From Embleya sp040629175 (GTDB taxonomy: Bacteria; Actinomycetota; Actinomycetes; Streptomycetales; Streptomycetaceae): a DNA stretch of 64,000 nt. Positions within the stretch are counted from its first letter, which is position 1, and each line of letters begins with the position of its first letter. The notes under the pieces are model-generated. The model saw only the letters and a list, made by a program, of their open reading frames with translations. It did not search any database and was not told the DNA's origin. Positions 51,857 through 60,278 of the stretch are shown in pieces. Both the position numbers and the translations under genes were made by a program. The stretch spans positions 1 to 64,000 of the forward strand of contig NZ_JBEXUX010000007.1 in NCBI RefSeq assembly GCF_040629175.1. Reading direction: 5' to 3'.

Positions 51857-52885
51857 ATGCAAGACGCCCGTGAGATGCGCGACTTCATCGCCGGACTGCC
51901 CAAGTGCGAGCTGCACCTGCACATCGAGGGCACGCTGGAGCCCGAGCTGAAGTTCGCGCTGGCCGAGCGCAACGGGATCGAGCTGCCGTACTCCTCGGTC
52001 GAGGAGATGCGGGCCTCGTATCGGTTCGACAGCCTCGCCTCGTTCCTGACCGTCTACTACGAGGGCATGCGGGTCCTCGTGCACGAGCCGGACTTCTACG
52101 ACCTGGCGATGGCCTACCTGCGCAAGGCCGCGGCGCAGAACGTGCGCTACGTGGAGATGTTCTTCGACCCGCAGGCGCACACCGGCCGCGGCGTGCCGTT
52201 CGACGTGGTCGTGCGCGGGCTGACCCGGGCGATCGGGGACGCGCGGCGCGAACTGGGCATCCGGGCCCAGTTGATCATGTGCTTCCTGCGCGACTTCCAG
52301 GCCGAGTACGCGATGGCCACGCTGGTGCAGTCGCTGGCGTACCGGGAGTGGATCGTGGGGATCGGGCTCGACTCGGACGAGCGCGGCAACCCGCCGGCCA
52401 AGTTCGCCGCGGTCTTTGCCCGGGCCCGGGCCGAGGGATACCGGCTGACCATGCACTGCGACGTCGACCAGGAGAACAGCGTCGAGCACATCCGCCAGGC
52501 GATCGAGGACATCGGCGTGGATCGCATCGACCACGGCTCGAACGCGCTGGAGGACCCCGAGTTGGTCGCGGCCATCAAGGAACGCGGCCTCGGCCTGACG
52601 GTGTGCCCGGTGTCGAACTCCTTCGTCGTGGACGGGATCAAGGAGCAGGAGATCCGGCGGATGTTGGACGAGGGCATCCTGGTCACCATCAACTCGGACG
52701 ACCCCGCCTACATGGACGCGTACGTGCAGGAGAACCTGGAGCGCACCCAGGCTGCGCTGAACCTGACCCACGCCGAGGTGGCCCGCTTCGAGTACAACGC
52801 GTTCGCGATCTCGTGGCTGCCGGAGGACGTGCGGGACGGGTATGTGGCGGAGCTGCACGCGTACGTGGGTGCGGGCGCGAGCTGA
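51857..52885 (+). CDS. Adenosine/adenine deaminase-superfamily protein
   Basis: The 342-residue metal-dependent deaminase has HLHIEGTLEPELKFALAERN with H20 and H22 as metal ligands. It also has the catalytic HCDVDQ region, a metal-ligand Asp in NSDDPAYMDAYV, and DHGSNALED. NSDDPAY and HIEGTLEPEL resemble adenine deaminases more than adenosine deaminase (which usually has TDDP and HLDGALRP). Some COG1816 proteins deaminate aminodeoxyfutalosine, so given the quinone genes this is a second candidate. AAAGGA lies 8 nt before the ATG. Confidence 0.85.
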   Translation: MQDAREMRDFIAGLPKCELHLHIEGTLEPELKFALAERNGIELPYSSVEEMRASYRFDSLASFLTVYYEGMRVLVHEPDFYDLAMAYLRKAAAQNVRYVEMFFDPQAHTGRGVPFDVVVRGLTRAIGDARRELGIRAQLIMCFLRDFQAEYAMATLVQSLAYREWIVGIGLDSDERGNPPAKFAAVFARARAEGYRLTMHCDVDQENSVEHIRQAIEDIGVDRIDHGSNALEDPELVAAIKERGLGLTVCPVSNSFVVDGIKEQEIRRMLDEGILVTINSDDPAYMDAYVQENLERTQAALNLTHAEVARFEYNAFAISWLPEDVRDGYVAELHAYVGAGAS

Positions 52886-52927
52886 AGCCGACCGGGATCC
52901 GGGGCCGGCCGCGGTCGGTGGATTTCG

Positions 52928-52961
52928 CTGAACTCCCTTGTCCGCAAGGGAGTTCAGTCTT
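52928..52961. terminator. Bidirectional terminator
   Basis: CTGAACTCCCTT at 52928-52939 pairs with AAGGGAGTTCAG at 52946-52957 (12 perfect bp, 6-nt loop), then TCTT. It lies between the convergent deaminase and membrane-protein genes. Confidence 0.88.
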
Positions 52962-52978
52962 CGGCGTGACCTTGGTGA

Positions 52979-54142
52979 TCAGCCCGTCGGGTCGACCCAG
53001 GTGTTCGGGTCGGCGCAGTCGCGGTACTCGGTGGTCTCGATCAGGCGGGTGAGGGCGGAGTAGGGGATCAGGGTCCGGTCCCGCGTGGTCAGGGTGTACG
53101 AGCAGGCGCCGATGTCGGCGAGGAGCACGGCGCCGTCGGCGGGGACCCGCGTGTTGTCGTCCGATTCGGTGAGGTACCAGGTGTCGTGGCCGGCAACGAG
53201 GGTCGCCGGCCCCGGGCGGGTTGGGCGTCGGCCGGTGTCGGGCCCGCGTGATTCGACCCGGATCTGCAAGGTCCCGGGGTTGGCGTTGGCGCCCGGCTGC
53301 CAGGGCGTCCGGCGCGCGGCGGTCGGGTCCGGCGCGGGGGCGAGGGCCAGGGTGGACTCCCGGGTGCCCGTGCCCGCCGTCGGGACGAACCCGGCGGGCA
53401 GGGCGCCGAGCCGATAAGGGGTGCGGGTCCGCGGCCCCGGAGCGATTCGGATGCGTTCGGCGAAGTCGGTCAGCGAGGTACGGTCCGTGCTCCCGAAGAC
53501 CAGCACCCAGGTGTCGGTGTCGTGGGCCCACGCGATGACCGGTTCGGTGACGTCGCGGGCCTTCGGCGCCGCACCCGCGACCCGGCTGTGCGACGCTGCG
53601 GGTGTGCTCGGGACAACCGAACCCGGTTGCAGCGGACCGCTGTTCGCGGACTCCTGGCCCTGGGAGGCGTCGTCCGCGAAGACGAACCCCGGTAGGTAGA
53701 AGGCGGGTCGGCCCTGGATCGTGATCGGTTCGCCGGCCCGCAGCAGCGCGGTGTCCAGGGTGGTCGCCGACTGCACGGTGACCCGACCGCTCGGGAATCG
53801 ACCCCCGCCCAGGAAGCCGGCGTAGGCGCGTGGACCGTCGAAGCCCGACCCGATGCGGAGGTAGCCGGCGCCCGGAACGGTGTCGATGTCGACGGCCGGC
53901 GGCCGGGGCATCGCCGCCGGGCCGGGCCGGTTCGTCGCGTCGCCGCCATCGGATCCGGACAGGGTCCAGGGGACCAGCGCCCCCAGGGCGACCGCGGCCA
54001 CCGCGGCCAGGCCCACGCCCGTGCGCCGGCGTCGGCGGATTCGACGGGCGCCGGCCTGCGCCGCCTCGATCAGGCCGTCGGCGCTCGGCGCGAGGTGTTC
54101 GTGGTCGGTGAAGGTGGCTGCGAGATCTTCGAGATCGGTCAC
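52979..54142 (-). CDS. Membrane-anchored protein downstream of ECF sigma factor
   Basis: The 387-residue protein has an acidic cytoplasmic start (VTDLEDLAATFTDHEHLAPS), a basic stretch IRRRRRTG and one membrane helix (VGLAAVAAVALGALVPWTL). The extracellular domain of about 310 residues is unrecognised. The GTG start overlaps the sigma-factor stop (GTGA), a translational coupling typical of sigma/anti-sigma pairs. The N-terminus is short and lacks the zinc-binding anti-sigma motif, so it is a putative, not proven, anti-sigma or signal-receiver protein. Confidence 0.72.
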   Translation of the reverse strand: MTDLEDLAATFTDHEHLAPSADGLIEAAQAGARRIRRRRRTGVGLAAVAAVALGALVPWTLSGSDGGDATNRPGPAAMPRPPAVDIDTVPGAGYLRIGSGFDGPRAYAGFLGGGRFPSGRVTVQSATTLDTALLRAGEPITIQGRPAFYLPGFVFADDASQGQESANSGPLQPGSVVPSTPAASHSRVAGAAPKARDVTEPVIAWAHDTDTWVLVFGSTDRTSLTDFAERIRIAPGPRTRTPYRLGALPAGFVPTAGTGTRESTLALAPAPDPTAARRTPWQPGANANPGTLQIRVESRGPDTGRRPTRPGPATLVAGHDTWYLTESDDNTRVPADGAVLLADIGACSYTLTTRDRTLIPYSALTRLIETTEYRDCADPNTWVDPTG

Positions 54143-54651
54143 GTCGTGTCTCCGTGGGTCGGGGCCGGGGTTCGGGTCAGCTCCAGCCGCAGCGTCGCCA
54201 GGGCTCGGGAGGCGTAGCCGCGTACGGTGCCGGGACGGCAGTTCAAGGTGGCGGCGATCTCGTCGTCGTCCAGGTCCTCGTAGTAACGGAGCACCAGCAC
54301 GGCGCGCTGTTGGCGCGGGAGTTCGGCCAGGCGGTGCCACAGGTCCTCGCCGACGCCGAAGCGTTGCGCGTGGTCGGGGACGGTCGGCGCATCGGGGCCG
54401 GCCGACGTCTCGTGGGTCAGCGCGACGGTGCGGACCGCCTTGCGTCGGCGCAGGGACAGGAATTCGTTGGTGACCATGGCGCGTACGTACGCGTCCGGTC
54501 GGTCCAGGGCGGAGATGCGTTTCCAGCGCACCAGCGCCTTGGTCAGCGCGTCCTGCACGAGGTCGCGGGCCAGTTCCCGATCGCCGCACAGCAGTACCGC
54601 GTAACGCAGCAGGGCGGGCAGTCGCGCCGCCGCGAAGTCCTCGAACCGCAT
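54139..54651 (-). CDS. ECF sigma factor, SigE-family type
   Basis: The 170-residue sigma-70-family ECF factor has region 2 (FAAARLPALLRYAVLLCGDR, DLVQDALTKALVRWKRI) and region 4 (LPRQQRAVLVLRYYEDLDDD then EIAATLNCRPGTVRGYASRA). This is the actinobacterial SigE-like ECF family, often paired with membrane partner proteins. ATG 54651 is chosen; a GTG 12 codons upstream is possible. Its operon partner is the membrane protein overlapping its stop. It is divergent from a PadR gene. Confidence 0.9.
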   Translation of the reverse strand: MRFEDFAAARLPALLRYAVLLCGDRELARDLVQDALTKALVRWKRISALDRPDAYVRAMVTNEFLSLRRRKAVRTVALTHETSAGPDAPTVPDHAQRFGVGEDLWHRLAELPRQQRAVLVLRYYEDLDDDEIAATLNCRPGTVRGYASRALATLRLELTRTPAPTHGDTT

Positions 54652-54767
54652 TCTGCCCGTCCCTTGTTCGGAAGCCTCCACACCCAACAAACGTCGCCGG
54701 AGCCCGATTTGCTGTGCGGCCGGCCGGCCGAACGGGTCCGGGCGATTGCCTCGACCACTACTACGCA

Positions 54768-54785
54768 TTGCGTGGTACCGTGCAA
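54768..54785. promoter_or_regulatory. Candidate PadR operator
   Basis: TTGCGTGGTACCGTGCAA is 14 of 18 bases palindromic and is centred on GGTACC. It lies 21 bp upstream of the PadR ATG, beside the divergent sigma gene, a common place for PadR autoregulatory sites. Confidence 0.45.
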
Positions 54786-54806
54786 CGCACAAGAGCTGGA
54801 GGGGTC

Positions 54807-55130
54807 ATGGATCCGAGTCAGTTGCTCAAGGGAGTGCTGGACCTCGCGGTGCTCGCCGTACTGCGCGAAGAAGACGGCTACGGCTACGACGTACTGCGCA
54901 GGTTGCGCAAGGCCGGCCTCGACGACGTCGGTGACGCGTCGGTCTACGGCACGCTGCGGCGGCTGTACAACGCCGGGCTCCTCACGTCCTACGTGGTGGC
55001 CAGCGACGAAGGCCCGAACCGTAAGTACTACGCCTTGAACGAGCCCGGCCGAGAGCGGTTCCGGGAGTCCACCGACACGTGGAACTCGTTCGCCCGGACG
55101 ATGTCGGAACTGGTGGGGGAGACCCGATGA
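54807..55130 (+). CDS. PadR family transcriptional regulator
   Basis: The 107-residue regulator has MDPSQLLKGVLDLAVLAVLR, EDGYGYDVLRRLRKAGLDDV and SVYGTLRRLYNAGLLTSYVV, the classical PadR winged helix. It belongs to the short subfamily, with only a small C-terminal dimer helix. GGAGGGG precedes the ATG. The stop overlaps the HAAS-domain gene by 4 bases (ATGA). PadR plus HAAS/DUF1700 pairs are very common and usually control membrane or envelope genes. Confidence 0.93.
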   Translation: MDPSQLLKGVLDLAVLAVLREEDGYGYDVLRRLRKAGLDDVGDASVYGTLRRLYNAGLLTSYVVASDEGPNRKYYALNEPGRERFRESTDTWNSFARTMSELVGETR

Positions 55131-56512
55131 AGGACACCGCACTGCACCCCGTCGCGGAGGACTACCGCGTCGAGGTCGCCCGCATTCTGGCCGACCTGCC
55201 GGCCGCCGAGGCGGAGGAGATCCTGGACGACGTCGAGGTGAACCTGAGCGAGGTGGTCGCCGAACTCGACAGCGCGGTCACCTCCGAGTCGCTGCGCACC
55301 CGGCTGGGCACCCCGCACGAGTACGCGGCCGAACTCCGCGCGGCGGCCGGCTATCCGCCGCTGACGCCGCCCGGTTCGAAGCGCTCGGCCCGCTTCGGCA
55401 AGGTCGAACTCCTGTGTCTGGGACTGCTCGTGGTGCTCGGCTCGGCGCTCGTGGCCGGCTTCGGGATCGGTTCGCAGGACGACGCGCAGGGCCGGTGGTG
55501 GATCTTTCCCTGTCTGCTGGGCCTGGCTGTCGAGGCACTGAACGCACTGTGGATGCGCGGCCGCGGGCCGGGACTGCCCGAGATCGCCGCGCTGTCGATC
55601 ACCCAACGCCTGGGGGCCTACGGGGAGTCCTTGCGCACGGGCCGATGGGCGGAACCGGTGCGCTTTCTGATCGGTCTGCAAAGCGCGTGGTGGGTCGCTC
55701 GGGCGCTGATCGTGGCGGCGCTCGCGTGGGTCGCGGCGGGTGGCGTGTGGTGGCCGGTCTGCACCGGTGTCCTGGCCCTGGCCGGGTCGTTGTGGCTGGG
55801 CCCGCGCGCGGCGCACGATCGTCGGCTGTTGTGGGTGGCGCTGCCGGTCAACGCGCTCGTGATCGGGGGCGCGGTCGGCATCCTCGGCGCGGGACAACTG
55901 ACGCCGGGAACCGACTCGATCCAGTACGTGGGCGACACCAGCCCGCGGTACTCGGAATACCGCTCGACCGGGGACGGCCACCCACTGGACCCCGGCGTCC
56001 TGTTGGGCACCCTGGACGGACAACAGCTGAAGAACATCTATCCCTTCGACGCACAGGGGCGTCCGCTCAAGGACGTCCTGCTCTTCGACCAGAACGGTAA
56101 GCAACTCGGGCTCGCCGGCGACGACTACAACTATCGGTGCCACAACGCCGAGGGACGGAACCCGGTGCCCAACCGGGAGACCCTGCCGTTCCCGCAGCCT
56201 CGGGTGGTCTTCGAACCGGGAGCGACCGGTTGCCGGGTCGAGGAGGGCACCGCACCCTTCACGATCGCGATCCCGGTCCGACCGGGCGGGCAGTCCTCGG
56301 CGAACCCGGTGGCCGGTACGGTGCCGCAGCCCGGTGGGCAACCGCCGCAGGAGGCCCCGTCGTCGGCTCCCTCGGCCGGTGTCTCGGCGAAGCCGAATCC
56401 GCCGGTGAACCCGACCACCGCGCCGGTGCCGCCGAACTCGGCCCCGCCTGCCTCGGAGGCGAACCCGAAGACCGGGCAGCCGTCGACCCCGCCCGCACAG
56501 AGCGGGAGTTGA
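55127..56512 (+). CDS. HAAS/DUF1700-like domain membrane protein
   Basis: The 461-residue protein begins with a HAAS-type domain (YRVEVARILADLPAAEAEEI, LSEVVAELDSAVTSESLRTR). Several membrane helices follow (about 95-260), then an extracellular part with ENGKQ-like loops (KDVLLFDQNGKQLGLAGDDY). It ends in a Pro/Ala/Ser-rich tail. HAAS domains bind or sit next to PadR regulators and are thought to sense the membrane. The overlap with padR means coupled translation. The ligand is unknown. Confidence 0.8.
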   Translation: MKDTALHPVAEDYRVEVARILADLPAAEAEEILDDVEVNLSEVVAELDSAVTSESLRTRLGTPHEYAAELRAAAGYPPLTPPGSKRSARFGKVELLCLGLLVVLGSALVAGFGIGSQDDAQGRWWIFPCLLGLAVEALNALWMRGRGPGLPEIAALSITQRLGAYGESLRTGRWAEPVRFLIGLQSAWWVARALIVAALAWVAAGGVWWPVCTGVLALAGSLWLGPRAAHDRRLLWVALPVNALVIGGAVGILGAGQLTPGTDSIQYVGDTSPRYSEYRSTGDGHPLDPGVLLGTLDGQQLKNIYPFDAQGRPLKDVLLFDQNGKQLGLAGDDYNYRCHNAEGRNPVPNRETLPFPQPRVVFEPGATGCRVEEGTAPFTIAIPVRPGGQSSANPVAGTVPQPGGQPPQEAPSSAPSAGVSAKPNPPVNPTTAPVPPNSAPPASEANPKTGQPSTPPAQSGS

Positions 56513-56540
56513 GGCCCTGGGCTCGGGCCTCGACCCGGGT

Positions 56541-56576
56541 CCCGGGACCGGCGGTCGTCGATCGCCCGGTCCCGGG
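56541..56576 (+). terminator. Terminator after the PadR operon
   Basis: CCCGGGACCGG at 56541-56551 pairs with CCGGTCCCGGG at 56566-56576 (11 bp, 14-nt loop). No T-run follows. Confidence 0.7.
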
Positions 56577-56737
56577 CCGGTCGTGTCGGGTGGATGGCGA
56601 GTGGGCGGCAGGAGGACGGCAAGGGCGTTCATCGCGCGTCGAGTGGGCGTTGACCGCGACGTGGGACAACGGCCGGACGACTTCAGCCCCCGGCCGCCGC
56701 TCGGCCGCTCGTGACGCATCAGTAAGGTCTCTTATCC

Positions 56738-59014
56738 ATGCTGACGTTTCGTGTTCTGGGAGCGCTCGAAGCGTGGGACGGTGACCGACCGGCCGACCTG
56801 CGCGGCCCGCGCCATCGGGCCGTTCTCGCTCGGCTCGTCCTGGCGCGGGGGCACGTCGTACCGGTCGACCGGCTGATCGAGGACCTGTGGCACGGTGAGT
56901 CGCCGCATCGCGCGCTCGGCTCCGTGCAGACCTTCGTGTCGCACCTGCGCCGCGCGCTCGAACCCGACCGGGCGCCGCGCACACCCTCGACCGTGCTGGT
57001 GACCGCGCCGCCGGGCTATGCCTTCCGGGTCGGCACGGACGAGGTCGACGCGTGGCGATTCGAGGCACTGGTACACCGGGCCGGCGGGCTGTTGGCGGCC
57101 GGCGCCGCCGAGGAGGCGCTGCGTGAGTTGACCGCGGCGCTGGACCTGTGGCGCGGGCCGGCCTACGCGCAGTTCGCCGACGAACCGTGGGCTCGGCCGG
57201 AGGCGGCCCGGCTGGAGGAGTTGCGCCTGGTCGCGGTCGAGCGCCGGGCCGAGGCGGGCCTGGCGATCGGGCAGGCGTCCGGGATCGTGCCGGGCCTGGA
57301 GGCGCACGCGGCCGCGCACCCGCTGCGCGAGGAGAGTTGGCGGTTGCTCGCGTTGGCGATGTACCGATGCGCGCGGCAGGGAGACGCGCTGGCCGTGTTG
57401 CGCCGGGTACGAACCGCGCTGCGCGAGGAGTTGGGGGTCGAGCCCGGCGCGCGGTTGCAGCGGCTGGAGGCGGACATCCTGGCGCACGCGGCGGAGTTGG
57501 ACGTGCCGACGGCTTTGCCGAGTGTGGCGGGGGCGGCGGCGGTCGGGTCGGTGGTTCGGGAGGAGCCGGGGGCGGTTCAGGGCTCCTCGACGGTTGTCTT
57601 GGAACAGGGTTCCGGGCCTGCTTCGGGGCCTGTTCCCGAGCACGTTTCCGGTGATGCGACGGGAGGCGAGTTCGTGGCGCGTACGACCACGTTGATCGGC
57701 CGGGCCGAGGAGACCGCGACGCTGCTGGCCGCGGCCAAGCGAGCCGACGGACGGCTCGCGGTGGCGTTGGTCAGCGGCGATCCGGGCGAGGGCAAGACCG
57801 CGTTGACCGAGCACGTGCGGGAGTTGCTGGCCGCCGAGGGTTGGCGGGCGGCCTGGGGGCGCTGCCCGGAGTCCGGTGGCGCGCCGGCCGGGTGGCCGTG
57901 GACCCAGATGTTGCGCACGCTCGCGGCGGTGAGCCCGCCGGACGAGGAGACCGCGCGGGTGCTGGCCCCGCTGCTGGCCGACTCGTTCGTCCCGGTCGGC
58001 GACCAGGCGGCGGCGAAGCTGCGGCTGCATCAGGCGGTGGTGGGCTACCTGGCCCGGGCCGGTGCGGAGACGCCGTGGTTGCTGGTGCTGGACGACGTGC
58101 ACCGCGCGGACGAGGAGACGTTGGCGCTGCTGTGCCACCTGGCCACCGACCGGGACGCGGCCGGGCGGGTGCTGCTCGTGGTCACCTACCGGCACAACGA
58201 GGTCGGCGACCTGCTCGCCGACGCGCTGGCCCGGTTGGCGCGGTGCGGTCCGGAACGCATCGAACTCACCGGCCTGGCCCCGGAGGCGGTCGCCGACCTG
58301 GTACGCGGGGCGGTCTCGGCGCCGATCGACGCGGACACCGTGCGGGCGATCGTGGACCGGACGGCGGGCAACCCGTTCTACGTCCTGGAGACGGCGCGGG
58401 TGCTCGCGGCCGAGGGGGCGCACGCGGCGGTGTCCGAGGTCCCGGTCGGGGTGCGGGACGTGATTCGGCGGCACGTCGCGGGGCTGCCGAAGGCCGCCCA
58501 GGAGGTGCTCAAGCAGGCGTGCGTACTCGGCCGGGACATCGATGTCGACGTGTTGTTGGCGCAGAGCGGCACGGACGAGGACACCGTGCTCGACGCGGTC
58601 GAGTCGGCGCTGCTGACCGGCCTGCTGGTCGAACCCGACGCGGGCCAACTGCGGTTCACCCACGCGCTGGTCCGGGACACCCTGTACGAGGACCTGTCCC
58701 AGTTGCGCCGGGCCCGGATGCACGCGCGCACGGCCGAGGCGATCGAGGCCGTCCGACCCCGGGACGTCGCGGCCCTGGCGCACCACTACCTGGCTTCGGC
58801 CTCGCGCGCGACGGCGGCCAAGGCGACGCACTTCGCTCGGTTGGCCGCACTCGACGCGGAGATCCACTTCGCCTACCGCGAGGCGGCCGAGCTGTGGCGC
58901 GGAGCCCTGGTGGCCTTCGACCGCTCGGGCGTCGTGGACGAGGCGACCCGCAAGGAGATGGAGGCGGGCGCGGAACGCTCGCTGGCGCAGTCGGGGGACC
59001 ACAGCCACGAGTGA
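56738..59014 (+). CDS. AfsR/SARP-type regulator with BTAD and AAA ATPase domains
   Basis: The 758-residue protein has an N-terminal OmpR-like winged helix (LTFRVLGALEAWDGDRPADL) and a BTAD domain (about 100-245, EARLGVEPGARLQRLEADIL type). A disordered linker leads to an AAA/ORC ATPase with Walker A GDPGEGKTALTE near residue 348. Walker B is LLVLDDVHRADE and sensor GNPFYVLETARVLAAEG follows. The C-terminal TPR region of full AfsR proteins is short here. SARP proteins activate antibiotic clusters; no cluster is visible in the window, so targets are unknown. Confidence 0.9.
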   Translation: MLTFRVLGALEAWDGDRPADLRGPRHRAVLARLVLARGHVVPVDRLIEDLWHGESPHRALGSVQTFVSHLRRALEPDRAPRTPSTVLVTAPPGYAFRVGTDEVDAWRFEALVHRAGGLLAAGAAEEALRELTAALDLWRGPAYAQFADEPWARPEAARLEELRLVAVERRAEAGLAIGQASGIVPGLEAHAAAHPLREESWRLLALAMYRCARQGDALAVLRRVRTALREELGVEPGARLQRLEADILAHAAELDVPTALPSVAGAAAVGSVVREEPGAVQGSSTVVLEQGSGPASGPVPEHVSGDATGGEFVARTTTLIGRAEETATLLAAAKRADGRLAVALVSGDPGEGKTALTEHVRELLAAEGWRAAWGRCPESGGAPAGWPWTQMLRTLAAVSPPDEETARVLAPLLADSFVPVGDQAAAKLRLHQAVVGYLARAGAETPWLLVLDDVHRADEETLALLCHLATDRDAAGRVLLVVTYRHNEVGDLLADALARLARCGPERIELTGLAPEAVADLVRGAVSAPIDADTVRAIVDRTAGNPFYVLETARVLAAEGAHAAVSEVPVGVRDVIRRHVAGLPKAAQEVLKQACVLGRDIDVDVLLAQSGTDEDTVLDAVESALLTGLLVEPDAGQLRFTHALVRDTLYEDLSQLRRARMHARTAEAIEAVRPRDVAALAHHYLASASRATAAKATHFARLAALDAEIHFAYREAAELWRGALVAFDRSGVVDEATRKEMEAGAERSLAQSGDHSHE

Positions 59015-59116
59015 GGTCGGGACGGCGCCGGCGGTCCGGTGTTTTCCGGCGCGCCTTCCGACGTCTTCCGGTTCTTTCGGTTCTTTCCGGTGCTTTCCGG
59101 TGTCTTTTGGAACGGG

Positions 59117-59156
59117 CGACAGGGCCCACTCGGACGAAGCCGAGGGGGCCCTGTCG
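59117..59156. terminator. Bidirectional terminator
   Basis: CGACAGGGCCC at 59117-59127 pairs with GGGCCCTGTCG at 59146-59156, with an inner CTCGG/CCGAG stem. It sits between the convergent SARP and SGNH genes. Just before it, 59058-59108 is a run of short TTTCCGGT-like repeats. Confidence 0.85.
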
Positions 59157-59237
59157 TGTGCCACGCGGGAATCGGGCCCCGGGGGCGGGCTGTCCGGCGC
59201 GGGCGGCCGTGTCGGCCGTGCCGGGCCCGACGGGTGC

Positions 59238-60179
59238 CTACGCGGGGATGTGGCCGGCGATGATGGCGGCGTAGTTGGCTTCACCCCGGCGGTTGGGGTG
59301 GAGCGGGGCGGCGAGGTCGGTGGGGACGTAGCCCTCCAGCCACTTGGCGCCGGGCGCCTGGCAGGCGTCGTGGCCGGTGCTGGGGCCGGCCACGTCCACG
59401 TAGGTGGCGTCGTGGCCGGCGGCCTGGGCGGCGATCGTCGCGTTGAGGCGGTTCACGCTGCCCTGGAGGTAGTCCGCGTCGACGCCGAGGACCGGCTGGT
59501 ACGGCCAGCAACCGCCGGGCTTGATGTAGAGGCCGTAGCCGGTGACCACGACCCGGGCCTGTGGTGCGCGCTGGTGGATGCCGGTCAGCACGGCGCCGAG
59601 TTTGGGGGCGAACGCGTCGATGCGTTGCGCGATTTGGTCGACGCCGCCGGCCGTCCAGCGCTCCTTGCACGGAGTCGCGAACGGGTCGAGTGTCGCGCAG
59701 CCCTGGGCCACGCCGACCAGGCCGACGTCGTTGCCGCCGATGGTGAGGGTGACCAGCGTGGTGTCCGTACCCAGCGCGTCGAACTGCGGGGGCGCCTCGC
59801 CCATGTCGATGCCGGCCAGGGACAGGTGTTGCGGGGACGTCATGTCGTTGGTGTCCGCGCCGCTGCAGGTGACGTCCCGCAACTCGGCGACGTTCAGGCG
59901 GGCCGCGAGTACGTGTGCGTAGTTGTTGGTGGATCGGCCGCAGGCCAGTGGCCCGGTGATGCCCGGGATCAGCGGACCCGAGGCCATCGAGTCGCCGAGC
60001 GCGACGTAGACCTGCCGATCCGCCGCGCCCGCCGGCGCGGTCGCGGCGACCAGGCCGGACAGGGCCAGTGCGCTCGTCGCGATCGCCGCCGCCGTCCCGC
60101 GCGCGAACCCGCGCAGGCGTCGGCGTGGGCTCCGGGGACTGCTGTGCAGCCGACTCCTCGTGCGTGCAGCAGAGTTCAT
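59238..60179 (-). CDS. Secreted SGNH/GDSL esterase
   Basis: The 313-residue protein has a twin-arginine-rich signal (SPRRRLRGFARGTAAAIATS) with cleavage near AGA-AD. The catalytic domain has ALGDSMASG (Ser), CSGADTND (Gly), TIGGNDVG (Asn) and LHPNRRGEANYA (His). Six Cys suggest disulfides. This matches the streptomycete secreted lipase/esterase family. It converges on the SARP gene and is divergent from PucR. Tat export is possible but not proven. Confidence 0.93.
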   Translation of the reverse strand: MNSAARTRSRLHSSPRSPRRRLRGFARGTAAAIATSALALSGLVAATAPAGAADRQVYVALGDSMASGPLIPGITGPLACGRSTNNYAHVLAARLNVAELRDVTCSGADTNDMTSPQHLSLAGIDMGEAPPQFDALGTDTTLVTLTIGGNDVGLVGVAQGCATLDPFATPCKERWTAGGVDQIAQRIDAFAPKLGAVLTGIHQRAPQARVVVTGYGLYIKPGGCWPYQPVLGVDADYLQGSVNRLNATIAAQAAGHDATYVDVAGPSTGHDACQAPGAKWLEGYVPTDLAAPLHPNRRGEANYAAIIAGHIPA

Positions 60180-60278
60180 GACGACTCCCGCCGGTCGTGG
60201 AATGTCCCACGCGTCATCATGCAGACTCGGACACAGCGGCTTAACTGGTGAGTAACACAGACTTTCCGGGAGGTGCCT

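Noticed and set aside
59058..59108. Short TTTCCGGT-like repeats before the SARP terminator
   Set aside because: The repeats are imperfect, very short and confined to about 50 bp. They look like simple low-complexity sequence.
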